From: Prorocentrum cordatum | Taxonomy: Eukaryota; Sar; Dinophyceae; Prorocentrales; Prorocentraceae | Assembly: GCA_963575745.1 (NCBI GenBank) | Contig: CAUYUJ010017871.1 | Coordinates: 603,045 to 667,044, forward strand | Length of the DNA stretch: 64,000 nucleotides | Direction: 5' to 3' | In this document: positions 42,605 through 51,668 of the stretch, one piece after another | Layout: each line of letters begins with the position of its first letter | How positions within the stretch are numbered: position 1 is the first letter of the stretch | Position numbers and translations under genes: made by a program | The notes under the pieces: generated by a model | Database searches by the model: none | What the model was told of the DNA's origin: nothing | The model's input: only the letters and a program-made list of their open reading frames with translations

Positions 42605-42935
42605 TCGGGCAAGACATGTTTAGGCTCATGTTGTTCCCATCGTACTTAAGGACTACATTCCAGAAATCATTTCGAGCATCCAGAAAGTGATCGAAAGAAA
42701 GTCTGCTAGACTCGCTGGCGACATGTCGAACGACAGTCGCCTCCCAAGGCCCCACAGGGTAAAACCCTCAAACTTCGGTGCTTCCCTGGTGCTCGACATA
42801 CTCTCTAGTGCTCCAGGCTAGGTAAGTCGGAACATCATACACAGACCCCTGACGTCGTGATTTTTTCGTGACATCGACTCCAGAAGCCTCGACCCCTTCC
42901 ATGGGACCGGCTTTCCCCACCTGACAGGTTGGGGT
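42605..42935 (+). repeat. Dispersed ~190-bp repeat, copy 3, followed by GGTCTCGACC repeat
   Basis: 42605-42830 resembles 28095-28285 ('ttcccatcgtacttaaggac', 'cgagcatccagaaagtgatc'). Then 42855-42935 holds a GGTCTCGACC-family piece ('cgtgacatcgactccagaag', 'ccatgggaccggctttcc'). Confidence 0.55.
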
Positions 42936-43129
42936 CGTTAGATTTTTAGAACAGACCTCCCGGCCACTTCCACCCTGCATGCCGCGGCCGCCAGACCCCA
43001 AGTTGTCCCGAGTGTCCCGGTTATCCCGCCTCGCGCCCTCGACAAACACGACAGAACACACCCTGCATGACGCGGCCGCCAGACCCCAAGTTGTCCCGAG
43101 AATCTCGGGTATCCCGCCTCGCGCCCTCG

Positions 43130-43640
43130 ACAAACACGACAAAACACAATTTGGCACAACAGAACATGACAGAACAGAGCAAGAGCATGACAGAACATGG
43201 AAGAACATAACATATGAAATAGAATGGCACAATCGAGGACACCAGCATATCACATAACATATCACAGCAGAACATGACATAACATAACACGACATAGCAC
43301 AGCATAATATAATATAACCGAGCATCACATAAGACATAGTGACAGGACATATTATATCATGACGCAGCGTCACCAAACATATCATACGACGACAGCAGGG
43401 CATAGCGGCGAACACGCCACAACATGACAGAGCATAGCATACCAATGTCATGATAACATAAGCAGTATATAACTTCACAAAACACATCATACCATAGCAT
43501 GGCAAAACAGAAGGCGACACCGCACAACATAACATACCATAACCGATGAACGCATAAGACACCTTGGCAGAACATCCCATATCATTGCACTTCACCGCAG
43601 ACCATATCATAACACGACAATATAGCATATCGCCAAATAC
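43130..43640. repeat. CATAACA/CATGACA degenerate tandem repeat
   Basis: About 500 bp of words such as ACATAACATATC, GACAGAACATGACAG and AACATAACACGAC, very rich in A and C on the plus strand. A 65-bp direct repeat containing 'gccgccagaccccaagttgt' precedes it (42977-43130). Confidence 0.85.
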
Positions 43641-43934
43641 TTGCGACATCAACTTGCGACCTGGCCCGGCCGCCGCGCTGGTCGACGACGCTGGGCGCTG
43701 CGCACATCCTTCCAGTAGGCGCGCGCACCGTTGGGACCAAACGCTGAAGGTTTCGGTGGGGATCGCTCGAAGCAAAAAAAATCATCCTGAGTCGTTTTTG
43801 GACGGCCCCGAGGCCCAGGAAGGACCCCCGGAGGCCGAAAATAGCGAAAAACCTGCCGCCGTGATTTTTTCCTGACTCGGGGGGTCTGGGTATGCTTCTG
43901 GATGCCACGACAATGGACACCCTAACAGTCCTAT

Positions 43935-44035
43935 CATTAAACATGTGTTTGAAATGTCTTAAAATTGTCAAACCATGTTGAAAAACATGTCTTTTACATG
44001 TTTAAAGCATGTTTAACACATGTTTTAGACATCTG
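43935..44035. repeat. ACATGTTT-rich AT segment
   Basis: About 100 bp with seven or so ACATGT or CATGTTT words, each a small palindrome, in strong contrast to the GC-rich neighbourhood. Confidence 0.75.
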
Positions 44036-44325
44036 GCAATTCTTTGGCAACATGCTCCCTCCCCTCTGATCGCCCTCCACAAGGGTAATACTCTCAGGCT
44101 CCTGCGCCAAAAATCATCTCAGGACGTCCCCCCGGTGGGCCCGGAGGCCGGCCGTGCACGCCTCGCCGCCGCTCGACGCCGGGCACGCCACGGCCCGAGG
44201 CTGGACTCTACACGAGCCGGCCGAGCCGGCCGCGCCGCCCATCGGCGCCGCGATCTCGGCCGCTGCCCTCGCCGGCGCCCGCCCCTGCCCCACTCTTCGG
44301 CGGCGAGCGAGGGGGGGAAGTGCTG

Positions 44326-44530
44326 CTGGCGGCGAGCGAGGGGGGGGGGGTTCGGGTTCGACCCTCGATGTTCGAGGCTTTCGGGCGCTGCCGCAGTTTC
44401 CTGGCGGCTTGCCGCCCTCGGGATGCGTTCCAGCGGGTGCGCCTCGCCGAGAGCGCTTCGGGGATGCCCGGATCGTCCCGAACGGCCGCTGGAGATCCGA
44501 GTTATGACCCGAAAACTGAACTCGGCCCCC
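44326..44530 (+). repeat. Dispersed ~200-bp repeat, copy 1 (shared with 61710)
   Basis: Begins GGCGGCGAGCGAGG, then 'ttcgggttcga', 'gccgccctcgggatgcgttc', 'gcgcctcgcc', 'gagatgcc'-like words, 'tcgtcccgaacggccgc', and ends 'cgaaaactgaactcgg'. The second copy (61710-61905) follows the same order with moderate divergence. A GGCGGCGAGCGAGG word also sits just upstream at 44298. Confidence 0.8.
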
Positions 44531-44624
44531 CATCGCTGGGCGAAAAAGCGGGTACCAATACCGCTGCTCCCGATGCATCCCGAATGGGGTGGGAGCAGAT
44601 GAGGTCGGAGTGTCGCTTCGCATC

Positions 44625-44725
44625 GCCAAGGCATCGGCGATGCATCGGCGGCGTCGGTGATGCATCGGCGACGCCGGCGTGGAGAAAATTGGGCTCCACA
44701 TCGAGCCGCAAAGGCGATACATCGG
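44625..44725. repeat. GATGCATCGGCG tandem words
   Basis: Repeats of GCATCGGCG and GATGCATCGGC. Further runs are at 45100-45255 and, more scattered, at 50200-50260 and 50425-50460. Confidence 0.75.
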
Positions 44726-44844
44726 CGATGAAGCGCGACCCTCCGACCCCATCTACTCTCTGCTCATCTACTCAGACCCCATCTAGAAGCCCTAGAGATA
44801 CCACTACTCGAGAGAAACAGAAAGCGGCACTAACAAACTTTCTG

Positions 44845-44960
44845 AGGTCCGCTCGGATTTCTTGGATCGGCGCTGGACCCCCCTCCCTGGCGCGCGGAGC
44901 GGTGCCGGAGGTTCCGCAAGAGGGGCCCAACGCCGATCCAAGGAATCCGCGAGGACCTTG
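44845..44960. mobile_element. Foldback element, copy C
   Basis: Left arm AGGTCCGCTCGGATTTCTTG + GATCGGCG pairs with right arm CGCCGATCCAAGGAATCCGC + GAGGACCT. The middle ('ccctccctggcgcgcggagc') matches copies B and D. Confidence 0.75.
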
Positions 44961-45099
44961 GAGAATTGGTGTTCGTGCCGCTTCCTGCTCTTGGATACTC
45001 CCCAGACCTCTCCCAGGGTTCGTTCTGACCAGGACTCACGAGCGGCGAACACATCCGTATAAAGGCCTCCTAGATGGGGTCGGAGTAGATGTGGTCGGA

Positions 45100-45255
45100 G
45101 GATCGCGCTGCATCGCCGATACATGGGTGATGCATCGGCGATGCATCGGCGATGCGCCGGCGATGCATAGTCGACGTCAGCGATGCATCGGCGACGTCGG
45201 TGTGGGGAAACACGGGCCCCACATCGAGACGCATCGTCGATGCATCGGCGATGCG
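45100..45255. repeat. GATGCATCGGCG tandem repeat, main block
   Basis: The densest run of the GATGCATCGGCG word, with period 9 to 12 bp. Confidence 0.85.
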
Positions 45256-45737
45256 GCGCGACCTTCCGATTCCCTCTACTCGGACCCAATCTGGGAGGCC
45301 TATAGATCCGTATCCGCGCCCTCGCGGTCTGGACTCCGTGACTACCTACCAGACGACCCCAACCCAACCCGAAGACCCGAATTTGAGCCGAACGTCGGGT
45401 TGGGGGGGGGTACACGGGCCCCATGTGTCTCTTCAACGCCCCCCGACCCCCCCCCCCACTGGGAAGTGGAGGGCAACCCGAGGCCTTCGGGTCTGGGGCT
45501 GGGGTGGCTCCGTGGGTGGCGACTCCGGGGCGCGCCACCACGCGGACGCGCGGTCGCACGGACACGCTCCGCGCGGGGCACCCGCGAGGGAGCGCCGCCC
45601 GCGAGGCCGCGGGGCCGCGGCCCGCGAGGCCGCGGGGTCGCGGAGGTGCCCTCGGCCCACGGGGGCCTGCGCGAGGAGAGGCCGGCCGTGGCCGCGAGGG
45701 CTCCCCGGGACGAGCAGCGGCAGCGGCACCCTGCTCT

Positions 45738-45912
45738 GAGGTCGGGCGTGTCCCCCCTTGCAGGCGGAGGGCGGATGGGGTAGCGCAACAGAGTCGAGAA
45801 AACTGCTCAAAATCACGAAGAGCTCAGCAATGACAGAAACGTCGTCCCCAAACTATGGTTCTGCTTGGCTGTTCTTGAATGCTCCTCCTGTAGAGGGACA
45901 GGCCCGACTTAA
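45738..45912. mobile_element. TTAGGTCGGGC-family element, copy 5
   Basis: Left end GAGGTCGGGCGTGTCCCCCC, right end CTCCTGTAGAGGGACAGGCC + CGACTTAA, with the family interior 'cgtccccaaactatggttct' + 'gttcttgaatgctcctcctg'. Confidence 0.75.
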
Positions 45913-46139
45913 CCCTCCTCCTCCCTCGCATGGCGCTCTCTGGGCGCTCTTCGGGAGCCACTCTCAGCGCGCTATTAAGCGCTACTCTGGGCACGGTGCG
46001 CTGGGCGACAGCGGCCGGCACGCGTCCAGCGCAAGACGGCAGCCGACGCTTTCCGCCCCTGCCTCTCGCGACGGCTCGGCCTTGCAGCGCCGTGCCCTCT
46101 CTCGAAAGACACATATAACGACATAAACATCAACTTTCG

Positions 46140-46260
46140 ACGGTCCGCTCGGATTTTTCGCGGATCCGCGCTAGAGCCCCCCTCCCTGGCGCGCGGAGCG
46201 GCGCCGGAGCTGCCGCTAGGGGGGTCCCAGCGCGGATCCAAGAAATCCGCGCGCAGCGCC
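46140..46260. mobile_element. Foldback element, copy D
   Basis: Left arm CGGTCCGCTCGGATTTTTCG + CGGATCCGCGC, right arm GCGCGGATCCAAGAAATCCG + CGCGC. The centre is shared with copies B and C. It is immediately followed by two other TIR elements. Confidence 0.75.
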
Positions 46261-46266
46261 AAAATA

Positions 46267-46455
46267 TTATGTCTACAGTGGAGGCCAGTCCACAGAAAAC
46301 CTTCCAAGAGAAACCCGACCCTGAGACCCCAGGGCGTCCATTGACCCTTTTGGTGTGGGATCGCCACGCTCTCCATCGCAGAACCATCGAAACCCGAGAA
46401 ACTCAGGGCACCCTGGAGGCAAGCAGGGTGTTTCTTGGCATAGGCCCCCACTGTT
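46267..46455. mobile_element. ~190-bp TIR element (CAGTGGAGGCC), copy 2
   Basis: Begins ACAGTGGAGGCCAGTCCACA and ends 'ggcccccactgt'. A 12-bp inverted end with one mismatch is visible. Homologous to 37229-37428. Confidence 0.65.
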
Positions 46456-46685
46456 GAGCAGGGACCGACCGTCCCGGCATTCCTATAGGCCTACCACGAC
46501 ACGTTCTTAGAACACAGAAATGTTCTAAGAACGGAAACAATATTCTTAGAACATAAACCAGATGTGCTAAACCAAGACAGTCCCAGCCAGAACTGTTCTA
46601 AGAACATTTCGTGGAGACCACAAAAGGTTCTTAGAACGTGGCTTGGCAGGCTTATAGGCACGCCAGGACGCCTCGCCACTGCTTG
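46456..46685. mobile_element. TTCTTAGAAC palindrome-rich TIR element, copy 2
   Basis: Left end 'cgtcccggcattcctatagg' + CCTACC, right end GGCAGGCTTATAGGCACGCC + AGGACG, an inverted repeat of about 30 bp with a few mismatches. Inside are at least five TTCTTAGAAC or TTCTAAGAAC palindromes. Homologous to 2709-2930. Confidence 0.75.
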
Positions 46686-46734
46686 ACACTGTGTGGCGTT
46701 ATTTCTTATTCGACTTGCGGCGCCGTGCCCTCCC

Positions 46735-46954
46735 TCAGGGCCGGCCGCGGCCCACGTCCGGCCCCTCCGCGCCCTCCACCTCCACGATGATCAGCGGCAC
46801 CTTCGCATCCGACGCCGGGGTCGGCGCTCCGTCCTCCGCTGCCTCCTCGAGCAGGCGTATGGCCGCCTCGGCGGCGGCGGTGCGGCCGAGGGCCTTCTTG
46901 ATCGCGACGTCCCACACGAGCCCGCCCTCGTTGAGGTGCGCCTCGGAGGCAGCA
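46735..46954 (-). CDS. Candidate terminal exon (unknown protein)
   Basis: On the minus strand a pyrimidine-rich stretch ending in CCTCCGAG precedes GCGCACCTCAACGAGG. From there the frame reads AHLNEGGLVWDVAIKKALGR, an Ala-rich helix-like segment, EEAAEDGAPTPASDAKVPLI, and ends GRGRP at a TGA (46735). The amphipathic, low-repeat composition resembles a real exon more than a repeat translation. The frame is also open upstream to 47226, but that part is Pro/Arg-rich. No domain is recognised, and upstream exons were not identified with confidence. Confidence 0.3.
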
Positions 46955-47327
46955 GAGGGGTGCCGATGGCGGTGCCCTGTCCCTCGTGTTCGCCTTCTTG
47001 GTGGGCGTCCTTTTTCATTCTGGGTTCCTTGGCCGGGGGGTGGCGGAGGGAGGGCGGGGTCTGAGTCTGGGCCAGAGCTCAGCCGATCTGCTCTTACCGG
47101 TCGCGCAAGTGGACTGGGGGGGGGGGGCCCTGACCAGTCGCCAGAAGCAGCCAAGGGCTGGGCTATGGAGGGGGGGGGAGTGGGGAGGCCGGGGGCCGGC
47201 GCCGATCGGCGAACCAATGCATACACTAACAGGCTGCTTGCGCCTACTGGGAGGCCCTCGCCACGGCCGGAGCCGCCTCGAAAGTTAGGTCAGAGCCCAC
47301 CTGTTGCCGTCGCTCGTGCGTCCATTC

Positions 47328-47460
47328 CCCGTGCATGTTGTCGGCTTCGGGCGTATTTTTTTCCTTTGCCGGATGATCAAAGGTGCTCCTCGATGGTCCC
47401 CGCCAAGAAAAAGTGCGCACGTCCGAGCGGTGCCGAGGCACACCCCTGGAGAGGTCCGGG
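47328..47460. repeat. Dispersed ~130-bp repeat, copy 1 (shared with 50262)
   Basis: Shares 'ttccccgtgcatgtt', 'tcg..gcgtattttt', 'gatgatc', 'tgctcctcgatggtc', 'acgtccgagcggtgcc' with 50262-50400. Similarity is about three quarters by eye. Confidence 0.6.
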
Positions 47461-47641
47461 GAGCAGCAGTGCCCGCCCGGCGCCTGCCCGAAGAGCAGCA
47501 GCCCCTTCCTGCGCGTGAGGAGCGCCCCGAAGGGTTGGCGCACAAGCATGCCCCCGCTCCTCTGCGAGAAGAGCTGGTGCACCTCCATGGGCACCGTCCC
47601 GCGCACGGATTGCTCCTGTCGGCTGCTCGGGAGAAGCAACG

Positions 47642-47783
47642 GTACCACTACCATCCATCAGCCAAGGGGGTGGTCGCTCCCTCCCCTCGAGCTGGTGGCA
47701 CCTCCTTCTGGGAACTGGGAACACGAGGTGCCACCAGCTCGAGAAGGTGTGGCAGCCACCCCCTTAGCTGGTGGTAGTGGTAC
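47642..47783. mobile_element. 142-bp palindromic (foldback) element
   Basis: The inner arms CTCGAGCTGGTGGCACCTC and GAGGTGCCACCAGCTCGAG are perfect 19-bp inverses around a 24-bp loop. Pairing continues outward with mismatches through 'ccaagggggtggtcgct' / 'agccacccccttag' to the outer ends GTACCACTACCA and TGGTAGTGGTAC. Arms total about 60 bp, so nearly the whole element is hairpin. Confidence 0.8.
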
Positions 47784-47789
47784 TTTTGT

Positions 47790-49095
47790 CTCTGGTGAGC
47801 TACGCGGCATCAACCGTCGTGGACCCAGATCTCGCTCCAGAGAATCAGGAACCTGGACGGGACCCTATATGCGTTTTCCTGGAGCATCTCTGCTCGCAGA
47901 ACTATCGCATATCTGGACCTGGACTGCTGTGGGAGAACGCTTGGAGTGAAGTCGCTTCCTCAGCTTCGAGTTTTCTCTCAAGTCTAAGTGCGGATGCACA
48001 AGCAGTAGAAGGTGGCCCTATCGGGTGTTGCCAGAGGCGTCCCTGGCCCAAGCGGTCCCCAGGGCTTCGAGGGATGGTCCTGTGCTCTTCCAGAGCACTC
48101 CTCGCGAGGCCCAGAGGGCTTGGTCCATTTTACAAAACGCCCTGGGCGTTTTTTGTTGCGTTGTCTAGTTCAGGCTCTTGACAGGCTGAACATGCTTAAA
48201 AACGCTATGTGTTGTGTTAGCGTTTTGAGGGTAGCTTGTTTGGCGAACCAAGCCAGAGGGGGGGCCCAAGGGCCCGCTCCCCAAAACGGGACCAAAGGCC
48301 GGGGACACCCTGGCCCATGGACTCCTTTGTGACCACCTGGGGATGGGGAAACCTGCGCAAGCAGAAAGCTTCGGAGGTCTGCGCGGAGGTCCAGAGGCCT
48401 TGTGGATATGCAGCTGTTTGTGCTCCTTATTCGACCTAGGGCGGGCGCAGGGGAGAGAGGTGGAAAGCCAAGCGCGCAAGCCGCTGCTATCGAATTGCAC
48501 TCAACGATCAAGGGAAAGCCCACATTTACCAATACCGCGACTCCCCAGACCTCTCCCGGGATGCGCTCTGACCAGGACTTCGAGGCGAATCCGACCGCGG
48601 CGACAAGGGCCTCGCAGGAGGCCCAATGAGGCGCAAACGAGGAAAGTGCAGCGGTATCGGCACTTTCGCCTCATCTGAGATCGGGGGACCCCAGCGGACC
48701 CGCACTCAAGGGTCACTCCGTCCCAGGACCGCTCTTGCGAGCGTTGGGAAGCAACTCGCGGAAGCTGCTGGTCGTCCCCATGCTGCCCCGTACTGCGCCC
48801 CATCGCGCCCAGTAGCGCGCAAGGATGGCGCAACGCATCTCCCTCGCATGGCTCAATGGAGGGCTGCTTGGGAAAAGCTCGGCGCTTCTGAGGGTTATTC
48901 TCGGCACTACTGGGCGAAATTCGCGCGCGCAAATGGGCGCTACTCGCCGATACACGTTCCAAGACGGGCGGAAGCTTCCGTGACTGACTAACTCTGGCGT
49001 GTGCGGCCGATCCTGCTCGATGCGCGCGCCCGGGGCGTCCGGGATCCGCAGCAGGTGGTGGGTCACCGGGCGCTTGCTCCTCGGGCACTCGTTCA
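47790..49095. other. Mostly unassigned; minor hairpins
   Basis: Two small hairpins are visible: AAAACGCCC/GGGCGTTTT at 48133-48152 and AAAACGC/GCGTTTT at 48199-48226. A ~45-bp word 'actccccagacctctcccgg' + 'tctgaccaggactt' at 48540-48580 is shared with about 44995-45035. No convincing gene was recognised. Confidence 0.4.
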
Positions 49096-49100
49096 CGGGG

Positions 49101-49258
49101 TTAGGTCGGGCATGTCCTCCTACAGGCGGATTGTGGACGAAAACTTAGAGATAGGGAAAAATGCTCAGAAGTATTCAAATGTAGCCACGAAATCGTCCCC
49201 GTACTACTTTTCTACTATTTTTGAATATTTCTCCTGTGGAGCAACATGCCCGACTTAA
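49101..49258. mobile_element. TTAGGTCGGGC-family element, copy 6
   Basis: Best preserved family member by its ends: TTAGGTCGGGCATGTCCTCC + TACAGGCGGATT on the left and TCTCCTGTGGAGCAACATGC + CCGACTTAA on the right. The interior is strongly AT-rich for this window ('actacttttctactattttt'). The TTA(A) at both ends may be part of the target site. Confidence 0.8.
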
Positions 49259-49519
49259 TCCCGGGGCAGGGAAGCAATCGACGATGCGATTTTTGTCAAC
49301 CGGTCGTCGTCGACGTCGTCGTCGTCCGCCTTCAGGGTCGGCGGCACCTGCCGTAAGGCCGTCGCAATCAAAAACATCTCCGACGACCTGACCTTTCCAC
49401 CGGTGGATTTTCCTCGATTTGGGCTTCCAGGGCCCGTGATCGGGCCCCGAGGCCATCCACAGTGGATCCAGCGCGAATAGCCCCCCCCTTCGGTGCCAAC
49501 TCACGGGAGCCTCCCATAC

Positions 49520-49645
49520 TTGCGAATCGACGCTAATCGACGCTAGTCGACGCCAAATCCACGCTACATCGACGCTAGCCGATGTTAAATCGGCGCTATC
49601 TCAGCGACTCCCAAACGCTAATCGACGCTGGTCGACGCTAAAGAC
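49520..49645. repeat. ATCGACGCTA tandem repeat
   Basis: Ten or so 11-16 bp units such as AATCGACGCTA and GTCGACGCTAA. Confidence 0.85.
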
Positions 49646-50261
49646 GGAATAAAGAGGGCACACCAAGCTCCCACGATTTGCCATCGAATCCCCCACGGGA
49701 CTGGGTCAGGACCTGGGGAGCATGTCCGCGCCGTGAAACGATTGCGACGGGAGATGATGTTGGCCGCTTGCGGCCCCCCTGGCCTTAGCCGGGCCTTGCG
49801 ACCGTTCAAAAAACGAGCCGTGATGAGAGAAACCAGTCGACTTCTTGAGGGGGCCCAGGGACACACAAATAGATGCACAAATTTCAGGATTCACGCAGAT
49901 CTTTCCATGTTTTCTGGAGCTTCGTCTTCCCCCACCCCATACTTGCCACACGCTCCCACATTTCCTGGGGGATCGAATATTTGCGTCTGTGTTTTTTCTC
50001 GTCCTGCCTTCTAGGGACCCCGTATGGAAAAACAGACAAAAACAATCAAAGCAAAACAAGCAAGACACCGCATTTCCGGGCACTTCTCTACCGCCCTGCG
50101 GGCCGTGTCCATAATGGATGGCGCAGGCCGCTTCGACTCCCTCTTCCTGCCGTCCTCGATCCCCCCTTCCTGGGGTCCGAGTATAGATGAGGCCGGAGGA
50201 TCGCGCCGCATCGCCGATACATCGGCTGTGCATCGGCGACGTCGGCGGTGCATCCTGCTAT

Positions 50262-50400
50262 CGCTCGGACGTCGATTCCCCGTGCATGTTTCGGTGTCGT
50301 GCGCCCGTTTTTCGCAAGATGATCTGGGATGCTCATCGATGGTCTTCACCGGGGAGAAATACACACGTCCGAGCGATGCCAGGGCATCGGAGAAGCCGGC
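50262..50400. repeat. Dispersed ~130-bp repeat, copy 2
   Basis: Counterpart of 47328-47460, here embedded between GATGCATCGGCG words. Confidence 0.6.
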
Positions 50401-50614
50401 GTGGAGGAACTCGGGATCCACATCGGGCCGCACCGTGGATGCATCGGCGCTGCGGCGCGGTCCTCCGACCCCTTCTAACCTTGGGGGAGAAGGTGACGGG
50501 GACCATGACCAGGACTGGGCATGGCAGCGTCGTGTCGGCCTTGGTCGCCGACGATCGTCAACTCGTGGACCGTCCTCGCGAGTCGGCGACGGCCGACATT
50601 AGGGGAACGAGCAT

Positions 50615-50790
50615 TGACATGACCATAAAAACTCGGAGGTCCGCGCGGACTTCTCGGATCGGCACTGGAGCCCCCTGGCGGCGCCTCCTGCGCCGCCCCA
50701 TGGCGCGCTGCGCGCGCCAAGGGGAGGGGTCAAACGCCGATCCGAGAAATCCGCGCGGACCTCTTAGTTGTTGTGTGCATGTGTTCTTTG
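50615..50790. mobile_element. Foldback element, copy E
   Basis: Core arms GGTCCGCGCGGACTTCTCGG + ATCGGC and GCCGATCCGAGAAATCCGCG + CGGACC. The outer arms 'acatgaccataaaaactcgg' and the inverse of 'cttagttgttgtgtgcatgt' extend the inverted repeat to roughly 50 bp in total. The middle 'ccctggcggcgcctcctgcg' + 'ccatggcgcg' differs in orientation from copies B-D. Confidence 0.75.
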
Positions 50791-50799
50791 TCGTGCGAC

Positions 50800-51660
50800 T
50801 TGTTAATTGTTCTCCTAGAACGGAGCCTCTCTCGACCGTTGTGTGACTTCGATCCGTGGTGACGTGGCGGCTCAAAAGCCGTTCGGAGGGGGGCGCTCCG
50901 GCCTGGCCTCCGCGCTGGATGCTGGGCGCCCTCTGCGCCGCGGGGCCCTGGCTCGGGCAGCTGGGGGCGGCCTGGCCGGGCAGGAGGCCTCCGGGGCCGC
51001 GGCCCCGCGGACCGCTGGGCACCCCGGGCACGGCGGGCACGAGCCGCAGCGGGGCTCGCAGCGGTGCTCCGCCGCCGGGCAGGCTGGGCAGGGCCTGCGA
51101 GGAGGCGCCCGCGGCGGCCGGCCCGACGCCCGCGCCGCGGCGGGCTGCTGAGGCTTTTGCCGTCAGGCCGGGGAATTTTCAGAGTACCCGCCACGGTGGG
51201 CAAGCCGTGCTGCCTGGGCCCACCCGCTCCGCTAGGGTGTACAGAGTGGTCAGTGGCACCTCCTGGTCTGAGGTGAGCGTTGCCAATGACGTTCGCGGAG
51301 GCAACGCCCCCCCACTATCCCGCTGCCGCGCACTCCCCTGTGCTGGCCGGGGTCGTGGGGCCCTCCCCTCCCCCCCCCTTAATTCGGTGCAGGTGGCCTG
51401 TCCTGGGCACGGCGCGTCGGCGCCCGCTCGCTCGGTCAGCGCCCGCCAATCAAAAAAAAAAGGCTGTTGAGGCTTCACGGCTGAGTTGCTGTTCGGCTTG
51501 GGCGCCGGCGTGCTGCTGGCGGTGGTGGCGACTGAGAGCCTGGTGGGCCTGGGGCGGCTCGTGAAACGTGCGGCCTCCGCCGTTCCCTGGGGGTGGCGGC
51601 GGCGGCGCCACTGGCGTGGGAACGCGCGACGCCGCCGGGCAGCCGCGGCTTCGGGCGATT
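50800..51660. other. GC-rich leader region of the DIRS-type element, no gene assigned
   Basis: Lies between the foldback element and the gag-like frame. Frames are open but Ala/Gly/Arg-rich without motifs. It may be the 5' untranslated part of the retroelement. No terminal repeat matching the 3' flank (57920-58200) was found by eye. Confidence 0.35.
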
Positions 51661-51668
51661 AGGGCCTG

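Noticed and set aside
44340-44365. GGTTCGGGTTCGACCC as a possible Pol III B box of a SINE
   Set aside because: No convincing A box upstream and no poly-A or tail; kept only as a dispersed repeat.
44320-45783. A 487-codon plus frame
   Set aside because: It runs through a dispersed repeat, GATGCATCGGCG satellites and a foldback element; no single gene is plausible.
47244-47654. A 136-codon minus frame (MEVHQLFSQRSGGMLVRQPF region)
   Set aside because: Half of it covers a dispersed repeat (47328-47460) found again at 50262, so coding is doubtful; it might be an upstream exon of the 46735 candidate but nothing ties them.
47771-48181. A 136-codon plus frame with a fairly natural composition (VVDPDLAPENQEPGRD region)
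   Set aside because: It begins inside the palindromic element, lacks any recognised domain and has no supporting splice or start signal.
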